From Desmodus rotundus (taxonomy: Eukaryota > Chordata > Mammalia > Chiroptera > Phyllostomidae), in the NCBI RefSeq assembly GCF_022682495.2, contig NC_071393.1, positions 117,382,239 through 117,446,238 of the forward strand: a stretch of 64,000 nt of DNA, given 5' to 3'. The notes beneath the pieces are model-generated. The model did no database searches, had not been told where the DNA came from, and was given only the letters and a program-made list of their open reading frames with translations. Shown here piece by piece: positions 33,100-44,229 of this stretch. A program made the translations under genes and the position numbers. Every line of letters begins with the position of its first letter. Position 1 is the first letter of the stretch.

Positions 33100-33490
33100 A
33101 AACAGCGAGTTCTCAAAAGAGCATTAACAGAAGTTGTCTGTATACAAGGGATATGCTAATTAAAATTAGTTTTATTTATTCATTCACACAAACTCAGCAA
33201 GAACTCCATTTGGCTGCTATTAATGTGTAGTGTGATTTACTATAAGTACTCGAAATGTGAAAAATGTGTTTCTTTTAAAAGGAAAGCCACAGTTCTTTTT
33301 AATTTTCCCTCATCCCTCCCCTCATTTGTCTGAATTAGTAATTAGTAAGGCTTTACTTTAGCGCAGGGCTTTTCCTGAGGTTTGCAGGCTGGTTGCACGG
33401 TCGTTTAATTACTTCCGAACCTACCGAAGGCAAATACCAAGCAATCTACAAGGAAAGATTGCGGAGTTCCAAGTTTTTATTAAGTAAGCC
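33100..33490. promoter_or_regulatory. Candidate conserved non-coding element
   Basis: Repeat-free AT-rich sequence with three homeodomain TAATTA cores (33158-33163, 33339-33344, 33406-33411) and a POU-like ATATGCTAATTA at 33151-33162. Between them is a GC-richer patch with 'tttagcgcagggcttttcct'. It resembles vertebrate developmental enhancers. The motifs are seen; conservation is inferred. Confidence 0.45.
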
Positions 33491-33734
33491 TCATGCAGTC
33501 CTTATGGAGGCGATGGGACCCTTCCCCACCCCCCACCCATGGGTGTCAGCCCTGGGAGGGAAGTCTGGTTAGGAAAAGTCGGATCTTGGAGTTAGCCAGC
33601 GGAAGGACGGGATGGCAGAGTCCTCAGGAAAGGGCTAGCGGAGTCGGAGGGCTGCTCAGCTCCTGCCAGGGCTCTGGGCTTCCTCTCGGAGGGACACGAT
33701 TCATAAGCACAGAGCCACTTTCTCTTCTTTCCAG

Positions 33735-33970
33735 GAAGGCTAGTGGGGGCACGTGTAGGCCTGGGACTGATGTGGTTCACATCCCAGCTCTGCCTCTTTC
33801 AAGGTGGGACTACTACAGGGCCTCCCCCTGCCTCAGTTTCCTCATCTGTAAAATGAGGATGAGAACCGTTTCTCCACTTCAGAAGGTTGAGGGCTGGGGG
33901 AACGGGAGAGTTCACTCAGGTGATGTCCTCTGCACAGTGCCTGGCACAGGTAGGTGCTCAGGTGCCAAAG
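33735..33970 (+). repeat. MIR SINE
   Basis: 'catcccagctctgcctcttt', 'ctgcctcagtttcctcatct', 'gtaaaatgaggatgagaacc' and 'cagtgcctggcacaggtagg' are textbook MIR. Confidence 0.92.
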
Positions 33971-33974
33971 GAGC

Positions 33975-34420
33975 CCTTCTGGAACTCTCTCCGCGGCCCG
34001 ACCAATAGAGAGCCAGACGGTGATCTCATTGCTGCCGCTTGTGTCTTGGCCACTGCTGGCCCTCATCCCACCTGCGCGGGGGCTGCTGTGATTTAACTAA
34101 TGGGAAATCATGTTGTAAAGTGCTACCGAAATGTGCAGGGTGTTATTTCTGGCCCAAAGACTAACCATTTGGTGGGGGACAGTGGATTGAAACTAAGGGG
34201 AGACGGTGCCAAGTTATCATACTTGAAGTCAGAGAGGAATGGAATCACCAAAAATATGAAATCAAATTCACACCATTGGCATTATTGTGCTAACGTTTGC
34301 ATTTAGGGATTCTTAGCTTGTGAGGTCTCAGGCCTTGTCTACTAATTTACATCCAGTCTACATTAATGGGCTGGCTCCCCAAATGCATTGCCTTTTTCAG
34401 CATGGCCCGCCCCCACCCCA
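33975..34420. other. Unique sequence, no feature recognised
   Basis: No gene or repeat was recognised. Repeat-free and AT-richer between 34095 and 34350. Confidence 0.5.
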
Positions 34421-34424
34421 CCCA

Positions 34425-34800
34425 GTGCATCAGTTAGAATGCTTTGGGATATAAGGAACAGAAAAATAAGTGATAGTGATCCAAGCAATGGAAACGCGCG
34501 CCATCTCCTATCACAAGCGCACCTGCCCCAGGGTTAACTCGGGGGCTGGGTCACTGATGCCATCGAGCCTTGTGCCTCGTTCTTGTGCTCTGCCATCCTC
34601 TGCACACTTACCAGCTTTGCTTCTCCAAGCTCCTTCCTACGTGGCTGCAAGATGGGTTCTGCAGCTCCTTCCCTGTCTCTCGCTCTCTCTTTTGACCATG
34701 GAGGAAAATATTGCCCAAATGCCCTTCTCCCCCAATAGACTCCCCCTTACGTCTTGTCCGACTGGGGCACATGACAACCTCTACCTGTAAGGGGTCTGGG
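34425..34800 (+). repeat. Unclassified placental interspersed repeat
   Basis: 'gcatcagttagaatgctttg', 'ataaggaacagaaaaataag', 'gctctgccatcctctgcac' and 'gactggggcacatgacaac' follow the order of the same MER-class family seen at 9386, 12280 and 17835, in the same orientation. Confidence 0.5.
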
Positions 34801-34804
34801 AAAA

Positions 34805-35215
34805 CAGGCGGCATCTCCCCCCGTTAGAGTCCATGAGGGGCCCGGCCAGCCAGGGAGGACAGTCGGTTAGGCAACCAATCATACGTCTGCCACACTGGCT
34901 CGGCTCCTCTTCCATAATTCTCATCCATGGCCTCTCTTCCCAAAGTCCCTTCCAACTCATATCAACTGGCCGGTTCTTTTTTTCCCCAGAAGAGGGTCTC
35001 TGCCTTCCTAAGTGTGTTCTTTTGGGGAGCTGCTGCCAGGGTGCGACCTGCATGATCTAGGAGCTGCACGTGAGTGGCGCCCCCTGCAGGTGTGTCGTGT
35101 TCAACCTTCTCACCCAGCAGCCCCCAGGACCCTTTGTTTCTCACTTATGCCCTCCTGATTGCCTACCTCACTCTTCACCGCCTTACTCTGCATTTCCTAA
35201 TTCATTTGCTTTCGT
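34805..35215. other. Unique sequence, no feature recognised
   Basis: No gene or repeat was recognised. Confidence 0.5.
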
Positions 35216-35219
35216 TTGT

Positions 35220-35665
35220 TCATTCCACAAACATTTATTGGTTATTATAATGCCAGACCTATGATAGGCATTGAGTGGCAGTGGGGTGGAGAATGATACA
35301 AACGTGAAAAAAGCGAGTCCTCATCCTCGAGGAGCTGTGTCCCAGAGACGGCAACCAGTGTGGGGACACGTGTTGACTGTACTGTGTGATGAGTTCTGCA
35401 TGTTGTCACACGGCCCTGTAGGGGAGCAGGGGAAGGCGTGGCCGATGTAGGGAAAGGCTTCCAGAGGAGGCGACGCTGGAGCTGGGTTTTGAAGGCTGAA
35501 CAGTGTGTTCCCGGCAGAGGTGTGTTCCCAGCAGAGGAATGCAGTGTTGCAGAGGGAAAAGCTCCACATGGCAAGACATGGTGAGACGTGAGACCAGGAC
35601 TACAGGCTGGAGCAGAATTATAGGTTAGAGCCAGGCAAAGGACTTGGATTTTGCCCCATGGCATG
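35220..35665 (-). repeat. L2 LINE 3' portion (reverse)
   Basis: 'ccacaaacatttattggtta', 'tcctcatcctcgaggagctg', 'ggcttccagaggaggcgac' and 'caaaggacttggattttgcc' follow reverse L2 order. An internal 17-18 base tandem duplication lies at about 35502-35537 ('gtgtgttcccggcagag' and 'gtgtgttcccagcagag'). A 177-codon minus-strand frame over it is a relic artefact. Confidence 0.82.
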
Positions 35666-35709
35666 GGCAGAGCCACATGGGGAGGGGCCGTGGCAGAGAG
35701 GGTCAAACA

Positions 35710-35950
35710 GCAGCCAGGAGCACCAGCTTTCCAGTGAGGCAGACGTGGAGGCAAACCCTGACTCCACCACGGACCCACTGTGCGACCTCAGGCAAACCTC
35801 CGTCACCACCCCTCTGGCTATGTTTCCTGGATGATGATGATAAGTGGGGGGAATCACCCCTGCCCATTAGGGTCGCTGTGAGGATCACATAAGGCAGTGT
35901 GGAGCAGGGGTTTTACACAGACCCTGGCATACAGTAGGTGTTCAGTGCGT
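35710..35950 (+). repeat. MIR SINE
   Basis: 'accctgactccaccacggac', 'ctgtgcgacctcaggcaaac', 'ggtcgctgtgaggatcacat' and 'tggcatacagtaggtgttca' follow full MIR order. Confidence 0.88.
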
Positions 35951-35954
35951 GGTG

Positions 35955-36765
35955 ACCTATTCCATTTTATTGCTTCGTTGTGCCGTGAGGCACACACACC
36001 AGAGAAGACAGCACACGACTCAAGGCAGAGTGGGAGGCGGCATCAACAAAGTACACGGCAGATGTGTCGTTGGTGGTGGGGGAGACCTGCAGTCAGGATC
36101 CCAGTGGGCACGGAGAGGACAGGTAGGGCATCACACAGGAGCTGGATGGCGAAGAATGAATAGAAGTTAAGTAAGAGAGTCTGGGAAGGCAGTAGAGCTA
36201 GGAATGCACCCAGCAAGGATGGCTTGTTTATGGGATGCTGCGTAGGCTGGTTGGGCCGCAGGGTAGGGTCGGTCTCTTGGGGTAAAGAATGAGAAAAACA
36301 TTAGGTCTGGGGCCTAGGGGCCTTTGATTTATTGGCTTGGCTCTGCCTTAGGTCCCCATTATTCCCCTGTTCTGACACCTCCCCTTCCTCTAAGAAGAGG
36401 ACAGGATCCCCGGAGGGCGTTGTGGACATGTGTAGAACTGCTAGGCCTGGCAGTTCCCTGGCAAACTGTGTTCCTGGGTAAGAGGCATTTTGCATCCAGT
36501 ACTGATGGTGGTGGGAAGGGGGGTATTTGCTTCAGTGGGAGCACCTCCTTCCAGGCCTGACCCCCTAGGATGGGGTCAGGCTGCCCCTCCCATCTCGTCC
36601 TCCCACCTAAGGTGTCATTGTGGGCCTGGTGCCGTGTTACTGCTCCCCCATCCCTGCGGAATGCCCTCCAGAAGCAAGAGCAGGCAGTGTCCCCGGCTCC
36701 TCCCCCTGGCCCCTGCGTGTGAAGCCAGCACCCACAATGGCTGCTCCCTGGTCTCCTGTGTCCTG
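35955..36765. other. Unique sequence, no feature recognised
   Basis: No gene or repeat was recognised. Confidence 0.5.
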
Positions 36766-36769
36766 GTGG

Positions 36770-37010
36770 AGGATGATTAATGGCCTAGCTGCGCTGATGT
36801 GTTGTATTTAGGTCTATTCCCAAGCAGATAGATTTTTCTTTCTAGATAAAATGAACGCAGGCCCTTCCTGGGCTGCGGGTCCCTCCCCACCCCTCCCAGC
36901 TGCAGTCTGTTAGGGAGCTCTGAAAGGTAAATGAGTTGATAAGCTGGTGGGGGCAGGGATGACTGTACCTTCAGTGGCCCTTGTAAACAGTATAAAGTCA
37001 CCTTGATGTG
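36770..37010. promoter_or_regulatory. Candidate regulatory element with GATA and FOX sites
   Basis: Three WGATAR motifs (AGATAG 36826-36831, AGATAA 36844-36849, TGATAAG 36937-36943) and one perfect FOX site TGTAAACA (36982-36989) lie within 165 bases of repeat-free sequence. The motif matches are exact. A functional enhancer is only inferred. Confidence 0.4.
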
Positions 37011-37215
37011 CCGGACGAATGACGCTGGAGCAAGCCAAATGGAGGCCAGTGGCGCCGAGCCAGGGCCGGAGCCAGCGTCGATGGCACTAAGAGGGGCTAT
37101 CAAGGTCTCCCCTCCCTGTGTCCGTGTCTTTTTCCTGGTGACACACATTCTGCTCTGTCTTATACTGACTGCAAAACCTCCTGAACCTTCCGTTGCTTCC
37201 TCTGTGAAAAGGGGA

Positions 37216-37632
37216 TGTTATGGGGTGAATGGTGTCCCCCGAAAATGATGTTGATGCCCTAACCCCCAGGACCTATGGAGATGACCTTATTTGGAAATAG
37301 GGTCTTTGAAAATGATCAACTTAAGAAGAGGCCATGAGGGTGTGTCCGAATCCAGGGGATTTTGGACACAGGCCAGCAGGCACACAGGGGGAGCGCCAGG
37401 GGACTGTGAAGGCAGAGATCGGGGTGTGCTTCTCAGAGCCAAGGGACCCCAGAGTTGCTTAGCAAAGCAGCAGAAGCGAGGAGGGAGGCCTGGAAATGAT
37501 CCTCCCTCACAGCCCTGGGGAGGAGCTGATCCTGTCCACCCCTCAGTCTTGGACATCTGGCTTCCAGAACCATGAGGCAATACGTGTCTGTCGTTGTGAG
37601 CCCCCGTGCGTGGTAGTTTGGGAAACTAAACA
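37216..37632 (+). mobile_element. MLT1A-type solo LTR (ERVL-MaLR)
   Basis: It starts TGTTATGGGGTGAATGGTGT, continues 'tgatgccctaacccccagg', 'gaccttatttggaaataggg' and 'tctttgaaaatgatcaac', and ends 'tttgggaaactaaaca'. No matching target duplication was found. It is non-coding. Confidence 0.88.
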
Positions 37633-37859
37633 GTCCTCCCCTTGGGTGGGCAGTGGGGGTATCACAAGGAAGCCCAGGTGACACTACACAGCCGGTGGGT
37701 GCCCGTAAACTGTCATCAAGTCTTTAGGCCAGGGACTCACTCCAAGACACGGGGCAAGCACAGGGGTGGGCCAGACAAATGGAGGGCTGCGGAAAACAAG
37801 GGCTGTGAAACGGTCAGGCTCCTTGTTTCTACAGGACAGACACGCTGGGTTGAAAGGGC

Positions 37860-38170
37860 TGATTCCATCCATGCGAAGTGTCCAGACTAGGCAAATCCAC
37901 GGAGACAGAAAGCAGCTTAGCGATTGCCAGGGCTGGGAGCAGGAGCAATAGGAAGTAGCTGCTTAATGGGTATAGTTTTTCCTCTGGGGGTGATGGAAAT
38001 GTTCTGGAACTAAATAGTGGGGATGGTTGTACAACATTGTGAGCATTTTAAGTGCCACTGAATTGTACACTGTAAAATAGGTAAAATGGTGAACTTGATG
38101 GTGTGTGTATTTTACAATAAAAAGAAACAGTTTATATTGCATGCTAAAAAAAAAAAAAAAAAAAAAAAAA
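37860..38170 (+). mobile_element. Old L1 LINE 3' UTR with poly(A) tail
   Basis: 'cgaagtgtccagactaggc', 'ggagacagaaagcagcttag', 'gattgccagggctgggagc', 'ttgtacactgtaaaatagg' and 'tattttacaataaaaag' are L1 3' UTR landmarks. The 25-A run at 38146-38170 is unusually pure for an element this diverged. Confidence 0.88.
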
Positions 38171-38174
38171 GTTA

Positions 38175-38750
38175 GTACAGAAAACTCAAGAAGTCCCAGA
38201 GTTGAAATCACCTTTGAAGGAGGAGGCAGAGCTTATAATCCAGGGAATAATGGGTTAAATATTATGGTTGCAGTGATACTTTCCTCACTTTTTAAAAAGC
38301 CATGTTCCGGAAAGCTGCTGAAGGGGAGGCTCAAGGTGTGGTACTCACATCTTCCGGAATACTCAGCATACTCAGGGTGGGCAGAGTGTCTCTGGAGGGT
38401 ATGGAGGGAGGGGTGAGCATGTTATGAGCCTGGCTCTTTGGGTGGCGGGGGGTGGGGGGAGAGATTCAGGGTCCTTTAGGCCTTCCTGTCCTTCCCTACC
38501 TGCCCCTGGGCTCACATACTAAATCCCCAAAAGTCCCCACCCAGTGTTCTCTTCCTGACCTTTGACCTCTGGTCAACTCTGCAGGCCAGAGCACTTCTTA
38601 CAGTCAGGAGCTTGCCCTGCTGGGACCACCTGGAGCTTCTGGGGAGAAGCCAAAGCAAGCTCAAGTAGCGTGACTAAGATAGGCAGGGGCCACCTCCAGA
38701 ACGGGCAGAGGTTGCATGCCTGTGGGCTGGTAATGCTACCTGGAGCACCC
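38175..38750. other. Unique sequence, no feature recognised
   Basis: No gene or repeat was recognised beyond a short G-rich run at about 38442-38460. Confidence 0.5.
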
Positions 38751-38754
38751 GGGG

Positions 38755-38965
38755 GGACATCTCAGGTGCCAGGTGCTCTTCTAAGCGTCTCCTCACACTG
38801 ACTCATTTTGTCATCATGGCAGTCTTAGGAGGTGGACGCTTAGAAGCCCCAAGTGGCAGAGAGGGGAACTGAAGCACAGAGCAGTTAAGGGCTTGCACCC
38901 GTTCCCCAGTACCAAGTGGAGGCGGCGAGATTCCAACCCAGGGAGTCCTGATCCAACCTCAGTGC
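38755..38965 (-). repeat. MIR SINE (reverse)
   Basis: 'ggtgccaggtgctcttctaa', 'cactgactcattttgtcatc', 'ggaactgaagcacagagcag' and 'gagattccaacccagggag' follow reverse MIR order. Confidence 0.85.
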
Positions 38966-38969
38966 TTTA

Positions 38970-39780
38970 ACTGCGAGAGGGGGTGTCTGTCTGTCAGTGC
39001 CTCTGCTGGAGGGCTTTAAGGTGAGAAAGTGAAGCTATGAAGAGCCTCCTGAATGCAAAGGGCTGTAGACACCAAGGCTTGGTTCAGTTGGGAGAGTTGA
39101 GACTGCAACTGTGAGTGATTTAGAGGTCTGCCTGGAGGTAAAAAGCCTAAATCATGGTCCCATGGGGCTTTCTAAGGCGGGTGCCTTCGAGGGGGAGTGG
39201 CGTGTGGTTCAACCCATTTACCCAGAGCTCTTCCTACTGATAAGACTCTGTGCTAGTAGAGGCTGGGGCGGCCCTAGGAGGAGCTGCAGCCACAGAGGGA
39301 AAGACTGGTGCCTGATTTCTGGCAGAAACCAGGGAGGGGTCAGGGAGAATCCCAATGGGCACAGCTGGAGAATTTTAAAAGAAAGCAAATAATGAAGGGA
39401 AGTCCTCGGTTTGCCTCAGAAGTTTTCCCCTAAGAAGGAGCCTGGTGGTGGACAGGGAACTTGTGCAGAAGGGGTTACAGCCTCAGTCCGCAGCGTGGGA
39501 AATCTAGAGCTCTCTTGGCAGGGCTGTAGCAGCTAAACTCACTGAGGACCCTGTGTGTGCGCAGGCCTGAGTAGGGGCCAGCGCTTGGTGGCCACCCTGG
39601 CCTGGTACCCAGAGCGCAGTGGCTCTCAGATGAAACTGTGGGTAAGTGATGGGTCAGTTGGACTAAACCTGCCTGAAGGCCCACTCCCGATTCTCTACCT
39701 TTCCGTGGGCCACCCTCAGGGTACACACACTTCTAGAGAGAACACGACTCTAGAAAGGAATGATTCAAATGGCGCGTACC
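38970..39780. other. Unique sequence, no feature recognised
   Basis: No gene or repeat was recognised. Confidence 0.5.
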
Positions 39781-39784
39781 TTAG

Positions 39785-39950
39785 GCATTACTCATTCATT
39801 CACTCACTCACTCACTCATTCATGCATTCAGCCAATCCATGTTCAGGGAAGTCTTACTATGTGTCAGGTATCACGGTAGCACTAGGGATGCAATGGTGAG
39901 TAAGACAAATACAGGCTCTCCTCTCCTGGAGGCTGTGTTCCAACCGCCAC
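39785..39950 (-). repeat. L2 LINE 3' end (reverse) with expanded TCAC/TCAT head
   Basis: The L2 terminal 'tgaatgaa' repeats appear in reverse as 'cattcattcactcactcact' (39790-39830), followed by 'ttactatgtgtcaggtatca' and 'gatgcaatggtgagtaagac'. Confidence 0.85.
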
Positions 39951-39954
39951 TACT

Positions 39955-41035
39955 CGTGGAAGTGTTCACCTGTCTACATATTAACTTACTGAATGGGCTG
40001 GGTGCCGTCCCATTCTCCTAGTTTCTATTAACCTGGAGAGTAAAGAATTAGATCTAACATGAAGGAGAGATTCACCTTTAGGGGCTGGTCCCATGGTCCC
40101 TCTAGAAGGGGGAATGTCACTGGGAATTCCACCTAAATCTGTGTGCACATCAAGGCCGATGGCCCTTGTGTGACCAAAGCAAATGGGTCTCCAGATGACA
40201 GGACGGGAGGCCCAGGGGTGATGGGGAACTCACCTGGTTAGTTGTGGGACAGCCCATACTTCTATTGTTTCTCCACGACTCTTCCATCTTCCGGAAACTT
40301 TGCGCCCTGGCTCAGCTTTCACAGCTGGGCTGGCCCGCCCCAGGGAAGCTGGCCCGCCTTTGCAGAAACCGGGGCAGGCAGAGTTTCTTAGAGACTCTTC
40401 AGCATCCCAAAGACCAGGGCTCCTTTCCCCAAGAAGACACTTTTCAGGCGATTTAGACTCTTAGGAAATCGTTCTGGAAAAAGTGGAGACACCAGCACCC
40501 CCAAGGCCTTTCAATCTCGGGCAACTCTTCTGTCACGAACGCCATCCCCTAGCCTTTTAAACACCCTCTACATGCTGCGATGGGGCCCACTGGACCCTGC
40601 TTCACAGGGCACAGGTGACTTCTGAGTCCATCCCAACCCCTCGCCCTCCAGGAGCCTTCTGCAGGTCCCCCAAGAAGCCTGTCTGGCCCCCACACTAGGA
40701 AGGCTCTGTCTGCTCCCTCCCTTCCTCCTGATCTGGCAGGAGGAGTGGAAACTTTCGTGGAAAGCACTTGTGCTGACGAATGCTCCCAAGTCAGGGCTTT
40801 GACTCCAGCCTGACAGAGCCGCAGGCGCAGGATCTGGGGGCCTCTCCTTGCTGGGGTCAGGACCTCCTGCCCCGGCTCCTCCCCTTGCCCTCTCTGCCCA
40901 CCCTCAGTCATCGGCGCTCCGGTGACCCCAAGGGACTGCTCCACCACTGGAGAAGTAACTGTCTTTCACTCTTTCCCTCCCTGCTTTTGTCCTCCCCCCA
41001 GGTCCTCCTCCCTTTGATTGTATATTTTGCTTTCC
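39955..41035. other. Unique sequence, no feature recognised
   Basis: No gene or repeat was recognised. Open frames up to 140 codons on both strands lack domains. Confidence 0.5.
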
Positions 41036-41039
41036 CCTT

Positions 41040-41215
41040 CCCAGTGCCCATCAGTGGCTTCGTCCTCTGCATGGGGCTCGGTGGAGTTGAGAGTCTAGAG
41101 CTTTTTGCTGTTTTGTTTAAGACCTGGTTATGGTTGTGGGATTTTTTTTTTTTTTTGTCAGCTGCCTGTTATATCAATCACGGAGTCGGGATCTATTTAT
41201 AGGTTGGGAGTACTG
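41040..41215. promoter_or_regulatory. Candidate regulatory element with E-box, ATCAAT and MEF2 motifs
   Basis: A CAGCTG E-box (41159-41164), TATCAATCA (41172-41180, ONECUT/PBX-like) and a perfect MEF2 site CTATTTATAG (41193-41202) lie within 44 bases, just after a run of T (about 41143-41157). An E-box next to MEF2 is a classic muscle/neural enhancer arrangement. The motif matches are exact; activity is inferred. Confidence 0.4.
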
Positions 41216-42335
41216 TGTCCTTAGTCACAAAGAGACACAGACAGGGGACTGTCAGCTGGTGCTGGAGGAGCTGAGCAGCAAGTCATCAGCAACTGGAAAC
41301 ACCTGAGGGGCAGACAGTCCACCCAGCCCAGTCCTCTCCCAGCCCCAAGCATGTGAGTACCACAACTTTCCCCTTCTCTGCCCAGAATCCGCCCTGTACC
41401 TTCCTGTCCTTTTCCCTACACACACCCCTTCTCTCTTTTGCGCTCTCTCTCCCTCTCTCTCACTCTGTTTTAAATGGATAAAAATATCTCCCCATGCCTG
41501 CTCTTTCATCCTGGCTTCCCACACTGTAAAGCATCTCTGGGTGGCTGAGAGGGAAGCGCTGCCTTTTGCAGACTGTCATGGGAAGGTCAGAGGGACGGGG
41601 AATGGCTGGTGGGACAGTTTCACAAACTCATTTGGAATCAGTGGGTTCCCTTTTATTTTGTTTGTTTTCGCTGAGAAAAAGTAAGTAAATCAAAAGGGCA
41701 AGGGAAAGTTTCCATGCGGCTCAGCGGGGTGGGTATGTCTCCCAGCGTGAAAACTTTTATTTGCTGGCAGCTCAGGCGTTGGGTGAGCTGGGAAGGTTAC
41801 AGAGGGACACTCGGTGCACACAGGACAGGTGGTGATGGAGGGCTCCCGGCAGGTCCGGGCTCAGTCTGGGAGCTTCCGGGTTCAGGGGGGTTCGTGACCG
41901 TCCCCGTGGCCAGCTTTTCTATAGTGCCTCAAAGGAAAATGACTTTTTCCCCCCACGGAGTGAGTTTGCTTTGAGAAGTCCAGATGAGACTGAGGATTTG
42001 TCTTACCTTACAGGCTTCCGTTGGCTCACTCATTTGGTGTATTTTCTTCACCCGGAAAGGGGGCCTTGGGAGGGGCTAGGGGAAGAAGAGACTCTGAAAG
42101 GGTGAAGCAGGTGCCGGAGCGTTGCTGATGCATCGCTGCATCCTTCCTGAAGGAGGAAACGTAACATCGCGATTCTTGTCACAGCCGTGCTTGTTGCAGA
42201 GGGTCAGAGTGCAGGCTCTGTGAGCGCATTGCTGGCTCCCAGAGATGGCAGTCGCCAGGCACTGTCTGGTGGTCCATACACCTAACACACCGCAAGCTTC
42301 CTGTGGGACATGTGGGATTTTAGTTTCTGGAGGCT
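41216..42335. other. Unique sequence, no feature recognised
   Basis: No gene or repeat was recognised. A CT-rich patch lies near 41430-41465. Confidence 0.5.
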
Positions 42336-42339
42336 GCAT

Positions 42340-42860
42340 AGTATTATAACAACCCTGCACTCGAGAAGGTTTGCTGTGTTATTTACAAAGGAACGATAGC
42401 CCTGAATTTTGAAAAAGAAAATGTGATGATGTCTAACGTATATTATATACACCTTTTAAAATGTATCTCATTCTTTTTACAAGTCTAATAATGCCTGTGT
42501 TTCTATTTACGAATACAGTGCGGGCCATGTACTCTATCACTAAGGACTACGTCTTGATGTTTTTCGGAAAACAATATCCTAACACAGAAGTGTTTTCAAT
42601 AATTTAAAAGCATTAAACAAAACAGGTATGTCTGGATTGTTTCTGATTAAAGACAAAATAGTTTTAGCAGCAAATCTAGCTTGGTGACAGTTGAATAATG
42701 GGGACCCACATGTTTAGAGGCAATTGGATCTCATTTTCATTTTGACCTTTGTGAACGTCAGCTTTCCTCCCCTTGGTTCTTTATGGCCACCGGCATTTTA
42801 TTTAGGGCTATTGTTGTCTTGACCCCATTCATTTATTATTTTGGAGGGGAGAATGGGTGT
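42340..42860. promoter_or_regulatory. Candidate conserved non-coding element
   Basis: Repeat-free, AT-rich sequence with 'tgttatttacaaagg' (FOX-like), 'tttctgattaaagac', 'ttttcaataatttaaaagc', 'agcattaaacaaaac' and 'cccattcatttattattttgg'. No open frame of note occurs. It is the first part of a 2.3-kb repeat-free block. Confidence 0.4.
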
Positions 42861-43079
42861 CAGGAAGGAGTAAAAAATTAGAAGGTAAACTTCGCATGTT
42901 CAGGTAGGAAGTCCACATTCAATGGTGGAGAAATTCAGAATAAGTATGTTGGAAAATGGAAGGGGGTGGGGGATGTCACTATTTAAAACCTAGTATGGTA
43001 AGTAACATCCAAGAAATGAAGGGAAAAATAAACAGGAGCTGAGCCTACCATCCATGCCGCATTCTCATTTCTCTCTTCC

Positions 43080-43285
43080 AAGGACTCTGTTTTGCTAAAC
43101 ATACCCTGCTAAGGTTCCCCATAATAATGCTGAAGTGGGATTTGGTGGGTTATTGTTAATTAAAGCTCAAGTGAATCGAGTGATTGAGACATTGCATTCA
43201 GAAATCACAGCAGTCAGCTGTTTGCAAAATTAAACTATCCTAGGACTTTCAGATCTCAGTGGCTTTTTAGAGAAGGTGTGGCATT
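43080..43285. promoter_or_regulatory. Candidate conserved non-coding element with SOX/homeobox/NKX words
   Basis: A SOX-like ATTGTT (43152-43157) overlaps the palindrome TTAATTAA (43156-43163), followed closely by the NKX2-like TCAAGTG (43167-43173) and 'gagtgattgag'. Further on are 'gtcagctgtttgc' and 'aaaattaaactatcc'. The motifs are exact; function is inferred. Confidence 0.45.
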
Positions 43286-43569
43286 TTTTAACCTTTTAAC
43301 ACAAGAGCAAACCATTCCCTCCGCTGTCAGCACGCACCCTGGAGCCCGCTGGCCCGTGGTGAAGTGCAGTGGGAGAGGCTCCTTTTGGAACAAGTTCTGC
43401 GTTCTCATTAGTGTTAGCAGTTGAGAGAGAAGAATATTTGTTGGAACATTTAGGCAAGAACTGCTCCTTCCTTTGGCTACCTGTGGATGCTTTTCGGTGG
43501 GATGGGGCTTGTTTGGCAGTGTGATGGAGGGCCTGGCTTTCCTCCTGAAGTCTGGGATGTGGGGTTTTT

Positions 43570-43765
43570 TTTTCCCCCCCCTTTGGGCTTAGTGATAGAG
43601 ATGCAATTGGGGGGAACTTCAAGACATTTGCATAAGGCAGCCTCTGATTACTTAGTTTCTGCTTCAATACCGATTAATTTTATGTGGACTGAGCTCCCAA
43701 CAAACTCATCTTTTCTCCCAACTGATTTTTTAAATGCAATTGGTCATGGGGCTGTCTGTGACTTC
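43570..43765. promoter_or_regulatory. Candidate conserved non-coding element with a perfect octamer
   Basis: A perfect POU octamer ATTTGCAT occurs at 43626-43633, followed by 'ctctgattacttag', 'ataccgattaatttt' and 'tgattttttaaatgc'. No repeat was recognised. Confidence 0.4.
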
Positions 43766-44229
43766 ATGTCTGCAAAATCTAACCCATTCCATCCTTGTGG
43801 TTGTTTATTTCTCCGAATGTAAACGTACGGTTGTTTTATGTGTCCCTCCCTCCCACCCCAGCACGCGGAAACCCAGCCCCAGCCTCCTCCCAAATTGGGG
43901 ACAGTGGGTGCCAATGAACAGGTGCTTTGGAATACAGCAGGCTCAGGTGCAGGGCCATCAATCTCGAGGAAGAAGGAATCACAAATCCATGGAAAGTGCT
44001 CCTCTAATTCAAACAATTTGGCATAGCTGGGGTCTCTCCAAATACCCCATAAATAAAAGATGGCAGCTGGCAGGGTTTTGAAACCAAAGACCACGCACAG
44101 CTCTTTCTCTCCACCACCTCGTTTGGCACTGTATCTGTCCATCTTTTTCTTATCTCTATTTTTACATTTCATTATCCTCCTGCTCTCTCCCCCCACCCTT
44201 TCCTCCCCCTTCTCGCCTTTCCTGAAAAA

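Noticed and set aside
33493..34008. 171-codon plus-strand open frame
   Set aside because: Its second half is translated MIR (33735-33970).
35245..35778. 177-codon minus-strand open frame
   Set aside because: It lies mainly in a reverse L2 3' region, which is non-coding in the parent element, and shows no domain.
39790..39830. TCAC/TCAT repeats as an independent microsatellite
   Set aside because: It is the reverse of the TGAATGAA terminus of an L2, only mildly expanded.
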